From assembly GCA_001970855.1 (NCBI GenBank), contig LSSN01004558.1:1-30416 (forward strand): a stretch of DNA of 30,416 bases, written 5' to 3'. The stretch comes from Smittium culicis (taxonomy: Eukaryota; Kickxellomycota; Harpellomycetes; Harpellales; Legeriomycetaceae). Shown piece by piece: positions 22,801-30,416 of this stretch. The first letter of the stretch is position 1; each line of letters starts with the position of its first letter. The notes beneath the pieces are model-generated. The model was given only the letters and a program-made list of their open reading frames with translations, was not told the DNA's origin and searched no databases. Made by a program: the position numbers and the translations under genes.

Positions 22801-24374
22801 AACTATTTTTATAAAAGTAGGGTGTTTGGTATTTGATATTATAATAGAAACTGAGTTTATTGATTTTTTGGGCTTGAAGTTTTGAAAATATTTGAATGAT
22901 ATAGATTGGAGAAGGTAAATTAAATTTGATAAATAGGTATGGATCAGAAGAATCTAAGATTTAACAAAGATCTAGTATAAGAAAGGGATTATATACACTA
23001 AATCAACTAATGTAATTTACACCAAACTTTTAATAGCTGCTGATACTTAAAAGATTAGCGCTAGATTAAACTCTCTGCTTGAAAGTATAATTTCAGCCAC
23101 TCATGTCTTTAAGATTTCAAACCTACATACTATTCTCCGATTTGCCTCTATTTTTTTCTTTTTTTCCATTTCGAACCCAATCGAATATTTCTTCTCTAAC
23201 TTTCTATGCCTTTCCTTTTTTTTTTTAGCCAATCTGAACTATTGGCGCTCGCTATAATAATATTCTATAGCTCATAATTATTGGCTCCATTTTTTTCATT
23301 CAATTTGATCTAGCAAATCAGCGAGCCCTTGGCTTAATTAATCTTTCTTGGCAGTTTTCTTTTTCGCTCCAAATTCAGCGCTTTACATTCCAAAAAAACT
23401 TTACCCTTTCCCGGGTGGTATGCTTTTTTTGATTTACCAATTATAGCCAACTGTGCTCAATTAAGTCGCATTAACTTCTAGATTGAAAAAAGTATTGGCT
23501 AGCTGAAGAATAACAGCAAATAACATTTATAATTTTAAATCAAAATCGAATCTATATATTCATTTATTTAAAGAGTGTTGGACGGGAAAGGGTTAATAAT
23601 AGTAAATTAAAATTTTCTGGCTTGGTTATAAGCTTAGGCTCTATATGAAGGTCTTTATACAGAATAGATAAACTTTAAATTTTAGATGACTTTAAAAAAT
23701 AATTTCAGATCTTAATAGAGTTTATATTATCAAGTCTCAATAATTTTTTATATAAAACCACGATCAACTTGCATTAAACCTAATGACATATACAATTTGG
23801 ATATACTTTATTCAGTCCATAAACTCTTTATCATATACCATAGTTGGTCAAATTACATAAAAAATGTGTTGATTTTGGATTCCATTGAATCAATTGCTTC
23901 ATAAAGTTTAGCTTCAAATAAAAGCTTTAATTAAAAAATTTCAAGTCTCATCATTTTCCCATCAAATGGGTTTCCTTCATACGATTTTTTTATATTGTTA
24001 TAATTTGTTGGTAAAATAATTCTTTATATAAAAAATACTAGTATGAAGTGAACGTTATTTTTTAGTAAACTCGTGATACTTACCAGGTTCAAATCACTTT
24101 ATTTATAAGTTTATCGTATATTAAAAAATTAAATTAGTTTGAAATAAGCCCAACGAGATAAAATTAATTTTAAAAAATTCTCGATTAGCCACTAATAAAA
24201 TCCATCACTTCTACCTTTTGCTTTATGCGGTATATTCTATCCAAAATTTGCATAAATACATTATATGATTTACCTTTTCATTCCTGCAAATAAAAAAAAC
24301 TGGTATACATATTTATTTCGAAAAGTTATTTAATTATTAAATTACCTCTCTACGCTACACTTATCATTAATTTA
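22801..24374. other. 1.6-kb divergent promoter region between MDJ1 and the SLC35F-like gene
   Basis: No gene was seen. The stretch 23230-23350 has several TTGGC-containing motifs (TATTGGCGC, TATTGGCTCC, CTTGGCTTAA, CTTGGCAG) that stand out from the AT background. Copy D of the ~200-bp repeat lies at 23400-23596. A GGTTCAAATC box near 24090 recalls a tRNA T-arm, but no cloverleaf surrounds it. Confidence 0.65.
23400..23596 (+). repeat. Copy D of the ~200-bp inverted-end repeat
   Basis: A 197-bp element with borders TTTA (left) and TTAA (right). The left end reads CCCTTTCCCGGGTGGTATGC; the right end read inward is CCCTTTCCCGTCCAACACTC. The first 10 bases inside the tetranucleotides are perfect inverted repeats (CCCTTTCCCG). 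This is the best-preserved copy by end symmetry. It lies in the promoter region of MDJ1 and the SLC35F-like gene, in the same orientation as C and E. Confidence 0.78.
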
Positions 24375-26050
24375 ATGGCGAACTTGAATAACGGTAATAT
24401 TATATAAAATTTTATATTTTCAAGTAGTTGAATTCATTCTGATATCTTAACTTATTTTTAGTAGTATTGGACGATACAAGCTCGCTACTTAGCGACGAAA
24501 CAAATATTGCTTCTGTCTCGAATACCGACCATATCGCTTCAAACGATGTATTGAAATCTCTGAGTTATAAAAAAAGGGCAACCTTTCTTGCTTTGTTGAT
24601 GTGTATTATATCGAGCATGCTTCAAACAGTAACGAACAGTTTTCTTGCCTATTTTTTTCAACTAAAAATATCAATAAAATTCAAAGCTTTAATATTCTTA
24701 ATTTTTTTCATATTTTCACAGGTTATAACAAAACATCTACAAAGCCAGCTTTTATATAAGAGCAACTTCTTTATTCTGTAATATACGCTTATTATCATCA
24801 TTAATATCCACGAAATTAAAATTTATTTACAAATAATTAGGTGGAACTCGCATTCGTCACTTATCTTAGCCCTCCCTATATATGTTTTGTACCTAAAGAT
24901 ATCTGATAGAAGCGTAACTTTAAATAAAATTTACAACGAAGTTTTAGAGGGGATATGTAGGTTATACACTTCTTCAAAGATTGATTCTTTAAGAAAAAAT
25001 TCTCTGGATTGTACTTGCAACGAAACAAATTCGCCTCTTAGTGCTAACAAGTATATTTCATTTAATGCTTCAAATTTCAATCGTGAGAATGCTATGAATA
25101 TCAGAGACTTTAATGCTCACGCTAATTACTCAAGTACAAGCAATTCTCCTAATCTCCATAATGATTGTTACCCAAGCTCCTCTAGGATTACTGAGCTATC
25201 TCCGTGCTACTATCACGACTATGACTCTTGGTTTAAATCAACAGCCTCAAAAATAAAATTCACAAAATCAACGAACGCCATAATATACTATTCTATTATA
25301 TTTATTCTGCTATCTTTTCTACTCAACTCTGTGCTATATTTTTGGTACATTGCAGTAAAATTATCAACAATCAGCGAAGTAAACGCTATCTACAACACAA
25401 GCTGCTTTTTTGCATATACCTTCTCGATAGTTATCCTTAAGCATAAATTAAAATTTCTCAAAATTTTCTCCGTCGTTATCAGTTTAATCGGTGTATTAAT
25501 ATTGATATTTTACAATAACAGCAGTAATGTTGATTTATCAAGTTTGATAGAAAGTATCTATAAAAATGATAAGCGTATTCTCGGAAACATTATCACAGCT
25601 TGCGTTTCTGTTGGTATTGGACTGATTCAAGCTTTATTTGGAAAATACACAAAACCCTATAGATACTGTTCAATGACCTTTATTAATTTTACAACTTTTA
25701 GCTTAGGCCTTGCTACTTTTCTCTTCAATTGGGTCATGATTGTCATTTTGGATGTTTATGGTATTGAAGAGTTTGTATTCCCAAATCTCGCACAAAGTTT
25801 ATCGATTACAGCAAACTCATTATCTTGTCTCATCTACAACTCATGCTTTATTATAGCGATAGCTCTATCTTCGCCTGCCCTTGCTTCTGTTGGTGTTATG
25901 ATAACGATTCCGTTAATCGTTATAGTAGATATTTTCGTTGAAGGAACTAAAATCCAACCGTCAGTTTATTTTGCTGGTCTTTTTATACTAACGGGCTTTC
26001 TCATTTTTAGCTACGAGCAGTTTAAAGAAGATAGGGATTCAGAATCGTAG
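24375..26050 (+). CDS. SLC35F-like (EamA/DMT superfamily) membrane transporter (4 exons)
   Basis: A predicted 483-residue multi-pass transporter; the substrate is unknown, and members related to SLC35F3 have been linked to thiamine. Exons are 24375-24393, 24462-24628, 24722-24777 and 24841-26050; introns of 68, 93 and 63 bp have phases 1, 0 and 2. The first exon has only six codons (MANLNN) plus one base. Hydrophobic helices begin at about residue 49 (FLALLMCIISSML), then LILALPIYVLYL. A hydrophilic Ser/Asn-rich loop of about 105 residues follows (roughly 103-210). Eight further helices include the family-typical LYFWYIAVKLSTISEVNAIYNTSCFFAY, LKIFSVVISLIGVLILIF, and a closing pair ending GLFILTGFLIFSYEQF. 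The N-terminal tail is acidic and Ser-rich (DDTSSLLSDE). The donor at 24629 was chosen because it restores LQT-VITKHLQSQLLYKSNFF in frame; the next GT at 24639 does not keep the frame with the acceptor used. Confidence 0.85.
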
Positions 26051-26359
26051 TTATCTCTTTTTTTAAACTAATATCCATATAAAAAATCTTTTTACAAATA
26101 AAAATTTTTTTTCTTATTTCTAGAGATCATTCTGAGTTGCATTATGTGTTTATTAGTATAATTTTTTTTTTTTTGATTTTTACAAGCAGTTATCATCGTA
26201 ATTATAGTATAACTTCACCCAAATGGCTTTAAACCCTTACCATCTTTACAAGCTTACACTGCTAATATAAAAATTAATAATTATAATAATGATGAGCATA
26301 TTTGGTGTCGGTAAATTAAAACTCGAGTTAAAAAGCGTTGTTGGATTTATAAGAATATC

Positions 26360-26554
26360 CTTAGCCGTTTCGTTGGTGGTATCTATGTTTGAACTACTAA
26401 ATCGTCCAAATATATTCTATAAAAACATTAAAGCTCCGAAAATAAAGTGTATATTGGTTTGTTCCATAATTTCAGTAAACAATATAACTATTTATAAATT
26501 ACTGGAGAATCAATCAATTCATTTTTTTAAAGAGACTTGGACGGGAAAGATTTA
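26360..26554 (+). repeat. Copy E of the ~200-bp inverted-end repeat (decayed)
   Basis: About 195 bp. The right end read inward, TAAATCTTTCCCGTCCAAGT followed by CTCTTTAAA, clearly matches copies C and D. The left end is eroded (CTTAGCCGTTTC) but keeps the internal GGTGGTAT seen in D, followed by a match to the GATTTACCAA block (GAACTACTAA). Neither border keeps an intact TTAA. It is the most divergent copy. Confidence 0.6.
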
Positions 26555-26556
26555 TT

Positions 26557-26601
26557 GTTTAAATGGTTGTAAGATTTAATGTTTAAATGGTTGTAAGATT
26601 T
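26557..26601 (+). repeat. 24-bp tandem duplication
   Basis: The 21-base unit GTTTAAATGGTTGTAAGATTT occurs at 26557-26577 and again, unchanged, at 26581-26601, separated by AAT (unit length 24). It begins three bases after the right border of copy E, so it may record a slippage or repair event at the element edge. Confidence 0.9.
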
Positions 26602-27122
26602 GAACTCGTTAAATTTGCGAATATCAAGATTTATATTTAATCCCCAGAGAAATTTTTGATACAAATGATTTCATTTGTATTTATAGAAATAATTAAAGTA
26701 ATTTTAATTTAAAAATTACTTCTTGTCAATATAGTTGATTCGGTGTAATAGTTTTTAATTGAAAACCAATACGTTTATTAAATTTGATTTTTTTCAAAGA
26801 ATTCATATTTGCTCTAAATGAATAAATAAAGTCAATGCTTATAAATTTTAATTGAATTACCTTTTATGTTCTTTTTTTATCGAGAATATTTAACTAATGG
26901 ATAGCTATAATTTCTTTTGAATAATTTAATACTAACAGAGCAAGATTTTATATTAAAATCAGTAATTTTTATTTCTTTATTGATCAATGTCGCAGATTGA
27001 ATTATAGATATAAAAAACTGCATAGATATTTACAGCGACTAAGAAGTGAAATAATATATGTATATTTACATACTTGTAATATTTAAATTATGTATCGGTT
27101 TTAAATATTTAGATGTGACTAT

Positions 27123-28409
27123 TCATATAATCCAGCTCTTTTTGGATTTTGATTTTCGTGTGTGAGCTATGCAAAATATTATAACAACAGAGGCTAGTAT
27201 GTAGCATATTGCACTAAATAGTACTGACACTGTTAAATCGGAGGTTTTATCTGTTATTTTCATAGCTCCTAGCGTTACATTGGCAAGTATTATTGAAATT
27301 GACATAAAGAATAAAAACATCCCATTAACTATCGGAATCTTTGAAGGCTCTGTGTAAGTATTCAATACTAGTATACACACTGAGATAAACCCGGAAACAA
27401 AAAATCCATAGAGAAATGATATTATCATGTAACTTTTTGCAGATTTTGCACTAAGGACCCAAAAAAAAAATATCACTGACCCTGAAAAAAAAGTTGTAGA
27501 ACAAAATGTATTCATCGGTCCTAGAATATCAGAAATTTTACCAAAACACACAGACCCGATTAAAAGGCCTGCATTCAATAATGTAATCAAACTATCGGCG
27601 TGATGTTTCGAAACACCGTTTGCAATGGCTGATATTGGTAAAAAAAACATCGGGACAGCGAAACCAAGATTCCCTATGAACCCAGAAATTGTAGTGAAGA
27701 TAAAAATAGGCTCAAAAAACACAAGTTTGTCAAAAAACGATATTTCTTTGCATAGTTTTACACGAGGCCTCAGAAAATACGATGAAACTCCTGTCAATAT
27801 CAAATAAAGCAACCCAGTTATTCTTAATGATATTTTATACCCATGATTGTCGACCAACCTTCTCGTTACCTCTGACATTAATATTCCCCCTAATCCTGAC
27901 CCAGAACCTACAATTCCTAACGCTAAACCCAAGCTCTTATCAAACCAAGTTGCCGTAACTGATATCGCACATGAAAATACAAGCCCCGAACCTATACCAA
28001 ATAAAACTCCTTGGAAAATTACAAGAGACTCGATTGAAGTTGAAAGCGATGATGCGATAAAGGAAATAAACCCTATCACTGTTCCTAGTAGAGATAAATT
28101 TTTAGCACCTACATATCCGACTACTCTTCCTGAAATTATGCCAGAGAATAAAGTAAAAGAAGTTGCTAGAGTAACTATCCAAGCTACTTTCGTTGGGCTA
28201 ACGTTTGGAAATTCTTTAGTAACGTATTCAGTATGATATATAGGGAACGCATTATTCACTCCATGAGACATAAAAACACAAATAAAGGAGCATGCAGCTA
28301 TCTTCCATCCCTCTTTACAATCTGGTTTAACAATTGTATTTTCTGTTTTTTCCATTTCTTCCTCGTCGAAATACAATTCTATTAACTTTACATAGGGACT
28401 GTTTTTCAT
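27123..28409 (-). CDS. Mch/monocarboxylate-porter-like major facilitator transporter
   Basis: A 428-residue, single-exon membrane transporter of the MFS monocarboxylate porter family. Fungal relatives (Mch1-5) include the riboflavin importer Mch5, and none of the tested yeast Mch proteins is a proven monocarboxylate carrier, so the substrate is open. It has a short N-terminal cytosolic tail, GWKIAACSFICVFMSHGVNNAF as helix 1 (about 34-55), the loop motif SGRVVGYVGAKN (93-104), the family-typical WFDKSLGLALGIVGSGSGLGG block (155-175), and RPR at 214-216 opening the central loop. A second half of about six helices runs to 420 and ends in a basic tail (RKSKSKK). About twelve helices can be counted, and the length is normal. 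The first ATG is used; a second in-frame ATG at codon 19 would also leave all helices intact. Confidence 0.88.
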   Translation of the reverse strand: MKNSPYVKLIELYFDEEEMEKTENTIVKPDCKEGWKIAACSFICVFMSHGVNNAFPIYHTEYVTKEFPNVSPTKVAWIVTLATSFTLFSGIISGRVVGYVGAKNLSLLGTVIGFISFIASSLSTSIESLVIFQGVLFGIGSGLVFSCAISVTATWFDKSLGLALGIVGSGSGLGGILMSEVTRRLVDNHGYKISLRITGLLYLILTGVSSYFLRPRVKLCKEISFFDKLVFFEPIFIFTTISGFIGNLGFAVPMFFLPISAIANGVSKHHADSLITLLNAGLLIGSVCFGKISDILGPMNTFCSTTFFSGSVIFFFWVLSAKSAKSYMIISFLYGFFVSGFISVCILVLNTYTEPSKIPIVNGMFLFFMSISIILANVTLGAMKITDKTSDLTVSVLFSAICYILASVVIIFCIAHTRKSKSKKSWII

Positions 28410-30416
28410 TTTTGCTATTTCATTATTATAAATATACTAAAAGAAAAAATAATGTTTTTGGAATTATCGAATTTTAGAAATTTTCTCAATGCAAATTTTT
28501 ATAATCAAATCTCAAAGCAAAATATTTTAATATGGCTTGAAATTTAATAATTAGCCGCTTTTATTCAAAGAGTTTAAAATTATCATGTGGCTAAAAATAT
28601 GTGTGTGAACAATTTTATCTATGAATTGAGTACCACAATATGAAATGTTAATAAGAAAAATATATACAATAAAACCGTGCATGAATTTATAGAATATTTT
28701 CTCCATATAAATACACAAAAACAGAAAGTTTGGTTATTCTTGATAAAAAAGAAAAAAAAAAAGAAACTTTATCACAGAAAAAAAATAATTATATGAGCCA
28801 ATTGACTAAAGTTAATGGAAATATTGATAAATTCATATCTTACATAGCGCAAATAGCAAGGTTATGTTTTTTAAATAAGTGAAGGTATTATAAGTATCAT
28901 GAAAAATTTTATAATAAATCCATGATTGATAGCACAGACTCAAAAAGTTATAAAAAAATTATCGCGACCAATATTAAATAAGCTTTTTTTCTTTTAAATT
29001 ATATATAAAATTTTCAAAGTAAAAAGATAAGATATTATAGAATCTATCGAGTTTGGTGACATTCTGATATTTCCAATTTTATCAAAACATCGATATACAT
29101 TTCTAAAAAATAATGAGAAATTTATGCAAATTTAAAAGACTGAAATTATCTATTAACGTTGTAGAAACACAGTAAGCAATCATTTTGACCTAGATATCCT
29201 ATATAGAGTTAAATTTATAATCATCAATTTCTTTTTTTTTTTTTGAATTTTAACAGAGCTCTATATAGTACTTAACAGGAAATCATTTTCAAAAGATCTT
29301 AGTATTGTTAATTTTAAATGTGCTTTAATTTACCTATCTATTTTATGCGTATATAAAATTAAAATGTCTTTGAAATAATATTATAGTTTTTTTTATGTGA
29401 TATTAGATTTGCCAATATAATTAATTGCAAGACAAAAATACATTACAGCCTAAGAAATAATTAAAAAAAAAGAAAAAGAAAACTTGCGTATATTCTAATA
29501 TTCAATATGGAAAAAAAAATAGGTAAATTAATTCTTATAGTTTCTATTAGATTATGAAAAAGCTCTTTTTATTATAAATACCAAAAAATCTAATAACACT
29601 ATTTAATACAAACCTTTTTTTGAATGAAAATTATAAAGAATCGTTAATTGCACTTAATATTCGAATAAAATAGCGCTAAGTAAAATATTCAGCCGCTTTT
29701 TTTGCTCGGAATTATGATTAGTAAATAATTATTAAATAACTTCAATTTTGATAAAAAATAATTAATAATTATCCTTTTATAAATGAGCTATATTTCAAAG
29801 TTTACGATATAAAGATAAATAACACGATTAAAACTTTTAAATTTAATAAAAAAACTAAAAAGCAATAAAATTTATGACTGAGTGATTTACGATGTTCATA
29901 AATTATAAAATATATTCCTAATTACATAAAATAATTATAAAAATTATAACGAGTATTAAAAGCTTACAACTCATTGATAAATAATATAAGCCCCTATGAA
30001 AAAATAAAAAATAAAATTAGTCACGAGCACTTATTTTGTATTGCAACTATTCTTTTTTTGGTCACGCTGTACTATAACGTATAAAAAATCTTATTTTTTA
30101 TATGCGATAAGCCGATTTTAAATTAAGTAAAATTCCGTGAACAATCCCCCCCCCCCTGATTTTATATTAATAAAATAAAATAAAATATCAGATCTAATTC
30201 TAAATATATAAGCTCGAAATTAATAAAATAATTCGTCAACTTTTGACTCATAGCATCTATAATTTGTAATAGTTTAGTATAAGTTATAAAATGCAATAAT
30301 AAAAAAAACCTTGAGTAATCCATCATCATACTAAAATCACACAGATAACTTTTAAGCAAGCTATTTAAATAGGTATATATGTGGAAGTGTTATGATTTGA
30401 ACGTTTCTTTGTAAAC
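28410..30416. other. 2-kb gene-free AT-rich right flank
   Basis: The sequence is extremely AT-rich with many short A/T runs and no domain-bearing open frame. The open frame at 30162-30359 (minus) is Leu/Phe/Tyr-rich noise. The only compositional outlier is a C11 run at 30146-30156. The first ~200 bp should contain the promoter of the Mch-type gene, but no clear TATA box could be picked out. Confidence 0.6.

Larger units (their letters stand above)
26051..27122. other. 1.1-kb convergent AT-rich spacer
   Basis: It lies between the 3' ends of the SLC35F-like gene and the Mch-type gene. It contains the decayed copy E of the repeat and a 24-bp tandem duplication next to it. The open frame at 26289-26579 runs through copy E and has no recognisable domain, so it is not called as a gene. 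Confidence 0.65.

Noticed and set aside
24080..24110. GGTTCAAATC, similar to a tRNA T-arm / B box
   Set aside because: No acceptor stem, D-arm or anticodon stem pairs at the required distances.
26289..26579. 96-residue open frame starting MMSIFGVGKLKLE
   Set aside because: Two thirds of it is repeat copy E, and there is no domain or splice context.
30146..30156. C11 run in the AT-rich flank
   Set aside because: An isolated homopolymer with no repeated G/C tracts around it to suggest telomere or quadruplex structure; it may also be a sequencing artefact.

Overview
The window looks like AT-rich nuclear DNA of a fungus. Genes have short GT-AG introns (63-229 bp), intergenic DNA is very AT-rich with many A/T homopolymers, and the proteins are typically fungal: a GRAM/VASt sterol transporter, an Mch-type transporter, SAGA subunit Sgf73, mitochondrial Mdj1 and an Irc24-like dehydrogenase. 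The base composition and intron style would suit an early-diverging 'zygomycete' lineage, but that placement is inference. There are no operons; each gene appears to be its own transcription unit. I found no rRNA, tRNA, CRISPR array, virus or prokaryotic system.

Layout, left to right. (1) A short-chain dehydrogenase on the minus strand runs off the left edge (1-750). (2) A 2.8-kb divergent spacer (751-3588) carries three copies of a ~200-bp inverted-end repeat. (3) A single-exon LAM-type sterol transporter (3589-6018, +). (4) A 2.3-kb AT-rich spacer. (5) A 1,810-residue ankyrin/FYVE/CCHC-finger/RING protein in four exons (8286-14215, +). (6) SGF73, the ataxin-7 homologue of the SAGA deubiquitinase module, in seven exons (15336-17711, +). 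(7) A uracil phosphoribosyltransferase in five exons (19188-20367, +), convergent with (8) mitochondrial DnaJ MDJ1 in six exons (20659-22800, -). (9) A spacer with a fourth repeat copy. (10) A four-exon SLC35F-like transporter (24375-26050, +), with a fifth, decayed repeat copy downstream. (11) A single-exon Mch-type major facilitator protein (27123-28409, -). (12) A 2-kb AT-rich right flank with no gene that I can see.

The genes do not form one pathway. They are ordinary housekeeping and membrane functions: sterol transfer at ER contacts, endosomal ubiquitin ligation (inferred), SAGA chromatin regulation, pyrimidine salvage, mitochondrial protein folding and solute transport. I rebuilt 21 introns by hand; every spliced gene closes in frame.

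The least expected structure is the family of five elements of 195-207 bp (867-1073, 1593-1793, 2924-3120, 23400-23596, 26360-26554). They share two distinguishable ends, both starting (TTAA)CCCTTTC, and lie only in intergenic DNA. They look like a non-autonomous transposon (MITE) with a TTAA target, as in piggyBac-type elements. The second point of interest is the large zinc-finger protein, whose FYVE domain is interrupted by about 100 residues before its last cysteine pair.
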